From: CAZENU01 sp965117035
GTDB taxonomy: Bacteria; Chloroflexota; Dehalococcoidia; Lucifugimonadales; CAZENU01
Length of the DNA: 64,000 bases
Direction: 5' to 3'
Assembly: GCA_965117035.1 (NCBI GenBank)
Contig: OZ220748.1
Span: forward strand, 620,001-684,000
Shown: piece after piece, positions 26,675 through 34,877 of the stretch
Layout: each line of letters opens with the position of its first letter
Numbering within the stretch: position 1 is the stretch's first letter
The notes under the pieces: generated by a model
Databases searched by the model: none
What the model was told of the DNA's origin: nothing
Seen by the model: the letters and a program-made list of their open reading frames with translations, nothing else
Program-made: the position numbers and the translations under genes

Positions 26675-27883
26675 GTGAGCGACTCCGACGCCGTTCGCCC
26701 GCCCCTCGAAGGCGTCCGCATCCTCGCGTTCGAGCAGTTCGGCGCGGGCCCTTGGGCGACGATGCATCTCGCCGACATGGGCGCCGAGATCGTCAAGATA
26801 GAGGACCCGCGGTCGGGCGGGGACGTGGCGCGATACGTCCCGCCGTACACGTCCGACCAGGACAGCCTCTACTTCCAGAGCTTCAACCGCAACAAGAAGA
26901 GCGTCACGCTCGACCTCCGGCGTCCCGGCGCGAATGACGTCCTGCACCGTCTCGTCAGGGCCAGCGACGCCGTCTTCAACAATCTCAGGGGAGACCTGCC
27001 CGCAAAACTGGGGTTGGACTACTCCGCCCTCGGGCCCGTCAAGCCCTCCATCGTCTGCTGCTCGCTGTCCGCGTTTAACCGGCGCGGCTCGCGGGCTCAC
27101 GAGCCGGGATACGACTACATCATGCAGGCGTACGCGGGCTGGATGAGCATCACCGGGGAACCGGACGCGCCGCCGCAGAAGTCCGGCCTGTCCATGGTCG
27201 ACTACAGCGCCGGCGTCCTGGCCGCACTCGGGATGGTCAGCGCCATCCTGGGCGCCCGCGAGACGGGCAGGGGATGCGACGTCGACGTCAACCTGTTCGA
27301 CAGCGCCCTCGCCCACCTCGCCTACCTGGCGACGTGGCACCTGACCAGCGCCTACGAGCCCCGCAGGCTACCCGACTCGTCCCACCCGTCGCAGGTGCCG
27401 TCCCAGGTGCTGCCGACGAGCGACGGCTGGATGGTCGTCATGTGCGCCAAGGAGAAGTTCTACCGGAGCCTGGTCCGCATCGTGGGCGCGCCTCAGCTGG
27501 CGGACGACCCCAGGTTCGCCACGTTCGAGGCCCGCATGGAGAACCGTGACGCCCTCAGCGCCGCGCTCAAGGAGTTGTCGCGCATGCGGACGACCGCCGA
27601 GTGGCTCGAGGCGCTGCGCGGCGAGGTCCCGTGCGCCCAGGTCAACACCGTCGCCCAAGCCGTGCTCGAAGACCAGGTCGCCGAGGGCGAGATGGTCCTC
27701 GAGATGGAGCATCCCGGCCTCGGCGCGGTGCGCCAGATCGCGAGTCCAATCAGGGTCGCTGGCGCGGCCCCGCCGGCACGCATCGGCCCGGCCCTCGGAG
27801 AGCACACCGACCAGGTCCTGCGCGACTACGCCGGGGCCACCGACGAAGAGATCGCCGCCTGGCGCGAAGGCGGAGCGATCTAG
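26675..27883 (+). CDS. CaiB/BaiF family (class III) CoA transferase
   Basis: 402 residues from GTG 26675. Family features: PLEGVRILAFEQFGAGPWAT at the N-terminus, LADMGAEIVKIEDP, the RNKKSVTLDLRRP strand, and the catalytic Asp D176 in SMVDYSAG. These enzymes move CoA between carboxylic acids (formyl, carnitine, succinyl, benzylsuccinyl type) by an aspartyl-CoA thioester. Here it could activate an acid released by the CocE hydrolase or other nearby catabolic enzymes, but no acyl-CoA dehydrogenase or hydratase is adjacent. Confidence 0.93.
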   Translation: MSDSDAVRPPLEGVRILAFEQFGAGPWATMHLADMGAEIVKIEDPRSGGDVARYVPPYTSDQDSLYFQSFNRNKKSVTLDLRRPGANDVLHRLVRASDAVFNNLRGDLPAKLGLDYSALGPVKPSIVCCSLSAFNRRGSRAHEPGYDYIMQAYAGWMSITGEPDAPPQKSGLSMVDYSAGVLAALGMVSAILGARETGRGCDVDVNLFDSALAHLAYLATWHLTSAYEPRRLPDSSHPSQVPSQVLPTSDGWMVVMCAKEKFYRSLVRIVGAPQLADDPRFATFEARMENRDALSAALKELSRMRTTAEWLEALRGEVPCAQVNTVAQAVLEDQVAEGEMVLEMEHPGLGAVRQIASPIRVAGAAPPARIGPALGEHTDQVLRDYAGATDEEIAAWREGGAI

Positions 27884-27971
27884 GATGGCCGTGAAGCCGC
27901 GCACGGAGCTAACATAAACGTAAATCCAGCGGGATATCGTATCTGGAGCACCCTGGGAGACGCTACTGGCC

Positions 27972-28266
27972 TCAGCGGCTCTTCACCATCCGCCACTGCA
28001 CCAGGCCAGTCTCGAAGGCCTCGCACCCGACCGTCTCGAAGCCGGCGCGCGACGCGCCCGGCACGAACAGTGGGATAGGGGAACTCCGGGACGCTGAGCG
28101 TCACCTCGTAGGTGGACCTGCCCATCAGCGTCGTGTCGATCGATTCGTAGAACTCGCCGTATCCGTAGTCGAGCTCTGCGGCGAACTCCAGCCAGTCGAT
28201 CTCCCCGTTCGGCCCGGCGATGCAGCCGTCCAGGCTGGCGGCGATGTACAGCTTCAGCTTCCTCAA
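27972..28266 (-). pseudogene. Dihydrofolate reductase-like (RibD C-terminal) gene with internal deletion and frameshift
   Basis: From TTG 28266 (GGGAGG 10 bp upstream) the minus strand reads RKLKLYIAASLDGCIAGPNG and on to MGRSTYEVTLSVPEFPYP, the N-terminal half of a RibD_C/DHFR-like protein. Immediately after, the sequence continues in another frame with LFVPGASRAGFETVGCEAF and ETGLVQWRMVKSR then stop at 27972, which is the C-terminal end of the same family (the GIPLF...GLVQL region). About 75-80 codons of the usual 175-180 are missing at the junction near 28078. The gene is therefore an internally deleted, out-of-frame remnant. It is divergent from the MocA oxidoreductase. Confidence 0.78.
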
Positions 28267-28361
28267 GGCGAACGCACCTCCCGCGAGCGGCAATCTGTGC
28301 AAGAATACACTCCACCCGCCCGGTGCGCTGCCGGGCAGGAGCGCGGAGAGGAGCAACGAGC

Positions 28362-29429
28362 GTGGCAAACAAGTACCGCGTTGGCATCGTAGGCCTGACC
28401 GGCATCGCCGCCAGGCGGCCGCCGGAGGCTCCCGCGCCGTTCCGCGATGTGATGTCCATCTCCCACGCCGGCGCGCTGGCATACATGCCACAGTTCGAGG
28501 TCGCCGGCTACTGCGACCTCGTGCCCGACTTGGTCGCAGACTTCGGACGCACTTGGTCCGATACCTGGCCCGACGCCACCGGGTACGCCGACTACCGGCG
28601 GATGCTCGCCGAGCAGCGGCTCGACATCCTTACGGTGGCGACCTCCGACCATCGCCACGCCGACATCGCGGTCGACGGCGCCGAGGCCGGCGTGCGCGGC
28701 CTGTTCGTCGAAAAACCGCTGGCGACGAGCCTCGAGGACGCGGACCGCATCATCGCCGCCGCTGAGACGAACGGCGCCGCCCTCATGACCGACCATACGT
28801 GGCGCTGGGACTCGCTGTACCATCGCGTGCGCGAGTCCATCCACGCCGGCGACATAGGCACGCTGAGCACGATAGTCGCGACGCTCGCCGGGCCGCGCGC
28901 CATGCTCTTCCGCAACGGCACGCACACCATCGACGGCATCTGCTTCTTCGCCGAGTCCGACCCGGCGCGCGTCTCAGCCCGCCTGGAGGACGGTTTCGAC
29001 GACTGGGACCGTTACCGCGGCGACGGCGGCCACCTGCCGGAGAACGACCCTTCCGCCAACGGCTACGTCGAGTTCGACAACGGCGTCCGCGCCCACTACG
29101 TCTCCGACAAGCGCGCGCTGTCCGACAGCGGCTACGTGCTGTACGGCGACAAGGGCCGCATCGTCCTGACGCCGTGGGGAGGACACCAGGACCGCCTCGC
29201 CGAGCTGCTCACGATCGACCGGGCCGGCGAGACCGTACGCCGGACGCTCGTCCCCGGCCAGTACCTCGTCCGCAACCTGATGGCCGCCTACGAAGAGCTG
29301 GTCGGCCTCATCGAGAACGGCGGCGACGGAACATCGTCGGGCAGGGAGGCGCGAAAGACGGTGCAGATCATGGTCGGCTTCCTCGGGTCACACCGGCAGG
29401 GCTCGCGCATGATCGAGGCGCCGGGCTAG
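28362..29429 (+). CDS. Gfo/Idh/MocA family NAD(P)-dependent oxidoreductase
   Basis: 355 residues from GTG 28362, with GGAGAGGAG about 8 bp upstream. Rossmann domain starts KYRVGIVGLTGIAAR; the family EKP motif is present as GLFVEKPLATSLEDA, and DHTWRWDSLYHRV begins the substrate domain. Members oxidise or reduce sugars, inositols and derivatives with NAD(P). The insertion RRPPEAPAPFRD after the first glycine loop is unusual for the family. Its convergent neighbour is a PhyH-type dioxygenase. The substrate is unknown. Confidence 0.9.
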   Translation: MANKYRVGIVGLTGIAARRPPEAPAPFRDVMSISHAGALAYMPQFEVAGYCDLVPDLVADFGRTWSDTWPDATGYADYRRMLAEQRLDILTVATSDHRHADIAVDGAEAGVRGLFVEKPLATSLEDADRIIAAAETNGAALMTDHTWRWDSLYHRVRESIHAGDIGTLSTIVATLAGPRAMLFRNGTHTIDGICFFAESDPARVSARLEDGFDDWDRYRGDGGHLPENDPSANGYVEFDNGVRAHYVSDKRALSDSGYVLYGDKGRIVLTPWGGHQDRLAELLTIDRAGETVRRTLVPGQYLVRNLMAAYEELVGLIENGGDGTSSGREARKTVQIMVGFLGSHRQGSRMIEAPG

Positions 29430-29439
29430 CGCCGGCCGG

Positions 29440-30222
29440 CTATACGTCCAGCACGTCGTAGCCGCGCTCCAGCAGCGGAGCGACCAGCTTCCTGACGCGA
29501 GGGTCGGGGCTCTCGACGTTCGTCCTCGTCGGGTGGTAGCCGAATCTCATCGAGTCGTACGACCGCTGGACGAGCGCCCACTGCTCGTCGGTGCGCGGCA
29601 CCTGCTGGAACGACATCGCGTGCTGGTGCCTGCCCGGGCGGCCGCCCCACGCGCCGTGGTAGGTGTCCTCGGTGAAGACCAGCACGTCCCCCGGCTCCGT
29701 CTCGACGACGCAGGCAGGCACCTCCGGCTGCGACACGCCGAACACCTTCACGTCCGGGTCGTCGATGCGGTGACTGATCGCGGACAGCCTCTCGCCGAAG
29801 TCGCCCCTGTGCGATCCGGGAATCAGCCGCAGCGCGCCCGTGTTCGCCGTCAGCGGCTCCAGGTAGAAGGCGATCTTGATATGCGGCAGGATGTGGGCCG
29901 TGCCTCCGCCGCCGTGCCACGGCGTATCCCCGACGTGCAGATTACCTTCAGTGCCAATGAGAAAATAGTCGGGGCCGAGCAGTCCTTCGGCGATGCCGTG
30001 TATGCGGTCGTCGCCGATCAGGCTGCACAGGAAGGGCCGGCGCTCGAAGAACGGCTGCACCGGCTGCCACTTGCGGCCATCGAACGCTCCCCCGCCGCGC
30101 GCCTCGGCCATGATCTCCTCAGACTCGCGCTCCATCGTCGAGGCCTCGTCCAGAGTCAGCAGCCCCCGCATCGCCACGAACCCGAACGTCTCGAAGAACT
30201 CTTTCTGATCGTCGGTCAGCAT
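29440..30222 (-). CDS. Phytanoyl-CoA dioxygenase (PhyH) family protein
   Basis: 260 residues from ATG 30222, which has GGAGG upstream; an ATG at 30237 lies before that site. A double-stranded beta-helix Fe(II)/2-oxoglutarate dioxygenase: LTDDQKEFFETFGFVAMRGL is the usual N-terminus, the proximal metal ligands are probably in NLHVGDTPWHGGGG, LRLIPGSHRG precedes the distal His in FTEDTYHGAWGGR. The family hydroxylates varied small molecules, not only phytanoyl-CoA. It converges on the MocA oxidoreductase with an 11-bp gap. Confidence 0.88.
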   Translation of the reverse strand: MLTDDQKEFFETFGFVAMRGLLTLDEASTMERESEEIMAEARGGGAFDGRKWQPVQPFFERRPFLCSLIGDDRIHGIAEGLLGPDYFLIGTEGNLHVGDTPWHGGGGTAHILPHIKIAFYLEPLTANTGALRLIPGSHRGDFGERLSAISHRIDDPDVKVFGVSQPEVPACVVETEPGDVLVFTEDTYHGAWGGRPGRHQHAMSFQQVPRTDEQWALVQRSYDSMRFGYHPTRTNVESPDPRVRKLVAPLLERGYDVLDV

Positions 30223-30308
30223 CGTAGGCCCCTCCATACCACGCCAGCGCGTCTCGCCGCCGAGACTACCACAGCTTCGCCGGCAGGTCATGCCGACGAC
30301 ACCCCCCT

Positions 30309-30445
30309 TTGTCGTCCCGAGCGGAGAGAGGGACCTGGGGAGGGGTCCCCTCGACGTGCCATCAACGCGGCCTGTCCCCACCCCAGGCCCTTCGACTGCG
30401 CTCAGGGCGACATTGGCTGGCGAATCTCGCAGCCTGTGACAACCT
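30309..30445. repeat. 137-bp direct repeat, copy 1
   Basis: Matches 30482-30618 almost base for base over the core, including TTGTCGTCCCGAGCG, the palindromic GGGGTCCCC and CCTTCGACTGCGCTCAG. The copies are 173 bp apart and in the same orientation. They fill most of the 423-bp gene-free gap (30223-30645) between a divergent PhyH gene and a propeller gene. The unit resembles intergenic dispersed repeats of GC-rich bacteria rather than coding DNA. Confidence 0.9.
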
Positions 30446-30481
30446 ACCTCCAGCGAATGGGAGGCGGGCCCCCACCCCCTC

Positions 30482-30618
30482 TTGTCGTCCCGAGCGCAGA
30501 GAGGGACCTGGGGAGGGGTCCCCTCGACGTGCCATCAACGCGGCCTGTCCCCACCCCAGGCCCTTCGACTGCGCTCAGAGCGACATTGGCCTGGCGAATC
30601 TCGCCACTGTGATAACCT
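30482..30618. repeat. 137-bp direct repeat, copy 2
   Basis: Second copy of the unit at 30309. Differences from copy 1 are a few substitutions and single-base indels near the ends (for example CTCAGAGCG against CTCAGGGCG). It ends only 27 bp before the start of the downstream gene, so any promoter for that gene must lie inside this copy or upstream of it. Confidence 0.9.
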
Positions 30619-30645
30619 GACGCGACCTGGAGGGGAGGCAGCCAA

Positions 30646-32124
30646 ATGGCGCTCATCAATATCGGAAACCGCAAGCAGCTCTTCGTCGACGACCACCTGG
30701 TCGAGTCGGCGACCAACACGATGCGGGTCATGAACCCGGCCCGCAAGGTCGACGACAACCCGGTGCTGCGTCCCGAGATGCCGTGGGAGGGCAACGACGT
30801 CCGCCCGCGGCACATCTACTTCGACGACACCGAGGGCGTCTTCAAGATGATCTACCAGGGCAAGTCCCTCTCCGGCCGGCGGGCCGGGGACGGCTCGGTC
30901 GTCGTAGTGGGCCAACACGATCCGCCGGTCAACTGCCTGGCCATCTCCGAAGACGGCGTCCACTGGGAGCGGCCGGTGCTCAACCGGATCGAGTTCCAGG
31001 GCAGCAAGCGCAACAACATCATCCCGATGTCGGCCATCTATCCCGACGACGGCATACAGGCGAACGCCTTCGTGGACAAGCACGAGACCGACCCGTCGAA
31101 GCGCTTCAAGGCCCTGGGCTGGAGGAAGGACACCTCCGTCCCGATGCTGGGCTACCTGTACCACTCGCACGACGGCATCGACTGGACGCCGCACCCGGGC
31201 AACCCGATCATCGACGCCACTCCGAAGATCGGCCGCTGGGGGCCGGGCGATATGATAGGCTGGGACCCGATCCGCGAGACGTACGCGATACACGTCGAGA
31301 ACAGCCTCCACAGGCGCGCCCCGCTCGGCAAGCGCGTCATCGGCAGGGCGGAGAGCCCCGACATGGTCGAGTGGACCGAGCCGGAGACGATCCTGGTGCC
31401 GGACGAGCTCGACCCGCCGGACACCGAGTTCTACGCGATGCCCACCATCGTCTACGAGGGCATCTACGTCGCGATGCCGTGGATATTCCGCACGACCAAC
31501 ACGACGCACCACCCGGAGCTCGCATTCAGCCGCGACGGCATCCGCTACAGCCGCGAGTTCCGCTCGCCATTCATCGAGCGCGGCCACCCGGTCGAGTTCG
31601 ACGGCACGTCCATCTACTCCCGGGTGCCCATCGTCCACGGCGACCGGATTCTCGTCTACTACAGCGCGACCAACTGGCGCTCCCCGGAGCAGCTGCCGAC
31701 GCTCGGCGACAGGGCGACGGCGGCCGTCGGGCTGGCGACCTCGCGGCTCGACGGCTTCGTCTCATTCGACGGCGCCAAGGGCACGCCGGTCGACGTCGCG
31801 CCGATGCGCGGCGGACCGCCGGAGTACAGCGAGGTCGTCACCCGGTCGTTCGGCTTCTCCGGCTCGCGGCTGCACGTCAACGTCGAGACGGCGCTGCAGC
31901 AGTGGGGCGCCGGGCCGCCTGAGCTGCGGGTCGAGCTGCTCGAGCCCAACCACGATTTCATCGACGGCTACCGCTTCGAGGACTCCGACCCGATGACGAC
32001 GTCCGGGCTGGACAACGTCGTCTCCTGGCGCGGCAACGCCGACCTGGGCGCCTTCGCGGGCAGGGCGGTCAAGCTCCGCTTCTACTTCAAAAACTGCAAG
32101 CTCTACTCGTTCAGGTTTGAATAG
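30646..32124 (+). CDS. Glycosidase-like five-bladed propeller protein
   Basis: 492 residues from ATG 30646 with GGAGG upstream. The N-terminus RKQLFVDDHLVESATNTMRV is typical of a large, mostly uncharacterised group of propeller proteins related to GH32/GH43-type hydrolases. Repeated strands pair ISEDGVHWERPVLN, SHDGIDWTPHPGNPII and FSRDGIRYSREF, matching blades of such folds. The C-terminal about 120 residues form a beta-sandwich module ending AVKLRFYFKNCKLYSFRF, as in glycosidases with an accessory domain. No signal peptide is seen. Activity and catalytic carboxylates are not assigned. The last 8 bp overlap the CPT-like kinase gene. Confidence 0.8.
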   Translation: MALINIGNRKQLFVDDHLVESATNTMRVMNPARKVDDNPVLRPEMPWEGNDVRPRHIYFDDTEGVFKMIYQGKSLSGRRAGDGSVVVVGQHDPPVNCLAISEDGVHWERPVLNRIEFQGSKRNNIIPMSAIYPDDGIQANAFVDKHETDPSKRFKALGWRKDTSVPMLGYLYHSHDGIDWTPHPGNPIIDATPKIGRWGPGDMIGWDPIRETYAIHVENSLHRRAPLGKRVIGRAESPDMVEWTEPETILVPDELDPPDTEFYAMPTIVYEGIYVAMPWIFRTTNTTHHPELAFSRDGIRYSREFRSPFIERGHPVEFDGTSIYSRVPIVHGDRILVYYSATNWRSPEQLPTLGDRATAAVGLATSRLDGFVSFDGAKGTPVDVAPMRGGPPEYSEVVTRSFGFSGSRLHVNVETALQQWGAGPPELRVELLEPNHDFIDGYRFEDSDPMTTSGLDNVVSWRGNADLGAFAGRAVKLRFYFKNCKLYSFRFE

Positions 32125-32668
32125 GCTGGCAGGTATAGAACAGCTCGGTCCCTGGATCGTCCTCCTGAACGGCACCTCCTGTTCGGGCAAGACGACGCTG
32201 TCGAGAGCATTGCAGCGGAGACTCTCTTTGCCCAATAGGCCCTTCCTGCATATCGAGGCGGACCGCTTCCTCCCTCACCTGCCTGACGGGCCCTCAGACA
32301 GCAGCCTTACCGTTCCCATGCACCGGACCCTTTATCGGGCCATCGTCAGCTTCTCCGAGCAGGACTTCGACCTTATCGTCGACGGAGTGTTGCCGTACGG
32401 CCATCCAGACAGCATAGCCGACGCCCTGTCGACCTTCCGGCGGCGTCGCCTGTGCTACATTGGTGTCCATTGCGAACTCGACGTCCTGGAGCGGCGGGAA
32501 CTCACGAGAGCCGACCGCACGGACGGATGGGCCCGTCGGCAGTATCAGGACCTTCACGATGGCGCGGTCTACGATATAGAGGTCGACACGACCGCGACTG
32601 GCGCAGACGAGAACGCTGACCGCATTGCCCAGTACTTGAGCCATCGGGACACGGAGTTGAAGAGATGA
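32117..32668 (+). CDS. Chloramphenicol phosphotransferase-like (CPT family) P-loop kinase
   Basis: 183 residues from TTG 32117, overlapping the previous stop by 8 bp. The Walker A motif is LLNGTSCSGKTTLSRALQ, followed by IEADRF and the ...DFDLIVDGVLPYG strand seen in CPT-like proteins. In Streptomyces the founder phosphorylates chloramphenicol; most homologues have unknown small-molecule substrates. Resistance is therefore not implied. It is followed 33 bp later by a ribbon-helix-helix antitoxin-like gene with no partner toxin. Confidence 0.85.
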   Translation: MNRLAGIEQLGPWIVLLNGTSCSGKTTLSRALQRRLSLPNRPFLHIEADRFLPHLPDGPSDSSLTVPMHRTLYRAIVSFSEQDFDLIVDGVLPYGHPDSIADALSTFRRRRLCYIGVHCELDVLERRELTRADRTDGWARRQYQDLHDGAVYDIEVDTTATGADENADRIAQYLSHRDTELKR

Positions 32669-32701
32669 GCCAGCCAGGCATGAGCCAATTGGATCACAGC
32701 T

Positions 32702-32950
32702 ATGCGTAGACGCCTTCAAGTCCTCCTGGACGAGGAAGAATACCTGGCGATTCAGGACGCGGCCCGCATGCAGAGAGTGACCATCTCAGCATGGGTTCGC
32801 CAGGCCTTGTGCAAGGCAATGGATGACCAGCGCGGGACCGTCGACGCCAAGTTGCGCGCCATCGCCAACACGTCGCGTCACCAGTTCCCCACGGCTGATA
32901 TAGAGGTCATGCTTCGGGAGATCAGCGACGGAGCGTCCGCCGTTCGGTAA
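32702..32950 (+). CDS. Ribbon-helix-helix antitoxin-like protein (orphan)
   Basis: 82 residues beginning RRRLQVLLDEEEYLAIQDAA followed by RMQRVTISAWVRQALCKAM. This is the beta-strand plus two-helix pattern of RHH/CopG/VapB-type DNA-binding antitoxins, and the tail would wrap a toxin. No toxin gene follows: the next gene, 56 bp downstream, is a homocysteine methyltransferase-like enzyme. It could be a leftover antitoxin or a small regulator of the preceding genes. Confidence 0.75.
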   Translation: MRRRLQVLLDEEEYLAIQDAARMQRVTISAWVRQALCKAMDDQRGTVDAKLRAIANTSRHQFPTADIEVMLREISDGASAVR

Positions 32951-33006
32951 ACTGACCGGGGCCGCAGGGAGTTGGCCGTCGCTGCACCGCAACCGGGAGG
33001 GAAGTC

Positions 33007-33888
33007 ATGCCTCGAGAGGCCATCGACGTCAGGCTGCGCAGGGGCGACCGGCTGCTCATGGACGGCGGCACCGGGTCCGAGATCCAGCGCCGCGGCATAG
33101 CCATCGCGCGGGGCTGGGACACGGCGGGCGACATCAACTCCTGGTCCGCCAGGGCTCTGGGCGAGGCCCCGGACATCGTCCGCGAGGTACACGAAGACTA
33201 CCTGCGCGCGGGCGCCGACATCATCATCACGAACAGCTTCTGGGCAAACCGCACCCGGATGGGCATGGACGGCATGGCCGACCGGTCGGAGGAGTACACG
33301 CGACTCGCCGGCGAGATAGCCGTGGCCGCACGCGACGCCGTCAACCCCGACGCCTACGTCGCCGGCGGTATCGCCCCGCCGCTGAACGAAGCGCCCCAGA
33401 ACGGCCCCGAGCTGGCCGAGCAAGCCCGGGCGCTCGCCGACGCCGGCGTCGACGTCATGCTCGCCGAGTACGTCGGCTCTGTCGGGGACTGCGTCGTGGC
33501 CGTGGAGGCCGTGGGCGGCGTCGGGCTGCCGGTCTTCCTCGGCGTCAAGCACGTCGACCGGTACCTGGCCGACCCCGACAGCCTCGTCGAAGCGCTGGGG
33601 GGCCGACGGGTCGACTGCATCCTCGCCATGTGCAGCGCGCCGGAGTACGTCACCGACAGGCTGCCCGCCCTGCGAGCGGCCTTCGACGGCCCCATCGGCG
33701 CCTACGCCAACATCGGCTACAGGTACCACACCACGGCCGAGGACGACCTCTTCGGCGAGCATACCCCGGAGCGCTACGCCGGGTACGGCCGTGGCTGGCT
33801 CGACGCCGGCGCGCAGATCGTCGGCGGCTGCTGCGCCACCGGGCCGGAGCACATCGAGGCGCTCAGACCCGTCGTGAAGGGCGAGTAG
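33007..33888 (+). CDS. Homocysteine S-methyltransferase family protein
   Basis: 293 residues, ATG 33007 with GGGAGGG just upstream. TIM-barrel of the homocysteine-binding family: LLMDGGTGSEIQRRG at the N-terminus, DIIITNSFWANRTRM, VAGGIAPP, and the zinc-binding cysteines in the terminal GGCCATGPEHI plus a candidate third in ILAMCSAP. Members transfer a methyl group (from S-methylmethionine, betaine, methylcorrinoid or similar) to homocysteine. In this catabolic neighbourhood it may act in demethylation. No corrinoid protein is adjacent. Confidence 0.9.
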   Translation: MPREAIDVRLRRGDRLLMDGGTGSEIQRRGIAIARGWDTAGDINSWSARALGEAPDIVREVHEDYLRAGADIIITNSFWANRTRMGMDGMADRSEEYTRLAGEIAVAARDAVNPDAYVAGGIAPPLNEAPQNGPELAEQARALADAGVDVMLAEYVGSVGDCVVAVEAVGGVGLPVFLGVKHVDRYLADPDSLVEALGGRRVDCILAMCSAPEYVTDRLPALRAAFDGPIGAYANIGYRYHTTAEDDLFGEHTPERYAGYGRGWLDAGAQIVGGCCATGPEHIEALRPVVKGE

Positions 33889-34051
33889 TCTCCGGCACAA
33901 GTTCACTTTCCGGCCCTCGCATCGTCCCGCCGCGCGGACCGCGCGTCCTGGGCACTACGCCTGCCGTGACCATCTGGCGTACAGTGAGTTGGGCGTCCCG
34001 GACGTTGCGCTGCCGGGCCCCGGCCAATACTACGACCTCGAGGAGGGGACC

Positions 34052-34636
34052 ATGAAACTCAGGATCGGCAAAACACAGCGTCTCGGCGTAGTCGAAGAGC
34101 TGCCGTACGCGAAGGCCATCAGGAACACCGAGCTGCGAGACCTCGTCTACGACGCCTGGGCGATGTCCCTGTCGTCGAGCGGCTTCGACCGGATCAACGA
34201 CATGCCTTGCTCCGGCGGTCCCGGCGGGCCGGAGCTGAAGGGGAGCGGGCAGGCGGCCCATCTCAACGGCGTGGCGCGCATCGGCGTGTCGATCGCCCAG
34301 GGCCTCAACGACGAGGTCGGCCACTTCCGGGTCGACCTGGACGAGGTGATCGCCGGAGGCCTGTGCCACGACCTCGGCAAGGCGTGGGAGTACGACCCGG
34401 ACAACATCGCGAGGTGGAGCGACCACCGCATCACCGGCTCACCGTCCCTGCGCCACCCTCTCTTCGGCGTCTTCGTAGCCCTGACCGCAGGACTGCCCGA
34501 GCAGATCGCCCATATCGCCGGCACCCACTCGGCCGAGGGCGAGCACATCACCCGCAGCCTCGCCGGCGAGATCGTATCCATAGCCGACGAGACGTTCTGG
34601 AGAGTCCTCGGGAGCGGCGGACTCCTCGAAGGTTAG
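34052..34636 (+). CDS. HD-domain phosphohydrolase-like protein
   Basis: 194 residues from ATG 34052, directly after AGGAGGGG. The HD superfamily metal motif is GLCHDLGKAWEY, with further His in LRHPLFGVF and THSAEGEHI and an Asp in IVSIADETFW. These metal-dependent phosphohydrolases act on nucleotides or phosphate esters. The N-terminal 60 residues contain an insert with PCSGGPGGPELKG. The substrate is unknown. It sits between a methyltransferase and a PhyH dioxygenase on the same strand with moderate gaps. Confidence 0.82.
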   Translation: MKLRIGKTQRLGVVEELPYAKAIRNTELRDLVYDAWAMSLSSSGFDRINDMPCSGGPGGPELKGSGQAAHLNGVARIGVSIAQGLNDEVGHFRVDLDEVIAGGLCHDLGKAWEYDPDNIARWSDHRITGSPSLRHPLFGVFVALTAGLPEQIAHIAGTHSAEGEHITRSLAGEIVSIADETFWRVLGSGGLLEG

Positions 34637-34757
34637 CCCCGGCCTGTGGCCTCCGATGCACTCGATACGAAACGCCGCACGCTCGCGCCCGCCCTCCGCC
34701 CTCTTGCCAGGACACGCGAGAGGAGTGGGTCGGCGTCGTGCAGCCGGTAAGCGTCGC

Positions 34758-34805
34758 GCCCATCATCTCCGTCACCAAATCACACGAATCACAGTTCAGA
34801 CGTTC
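34758..34805. repeat. 48-bp dispersed element, copy B
   Basis: Matches 3309-3356 at 40 of 48 positions, same orientation relative to the downstream gene. Here it is 72 bp upstream of the second PhyH gene. The 241-bp gap 34637-34877 holds no gene otherwise. Confidence 0.65.
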
Positions 34806-34877
34806 GGGCTCCGGCTGGCGGCGCGCCGCCTTCTCGGCGTATACTGCCGCCGAGCACCCACCCGGAGAGGTAATGGA

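Noticed and set aside
32117..32668. Chloramphenicol resistance gene
   Set aside because: Only the broad CPT P-loop family is supported; most members have other substrates.
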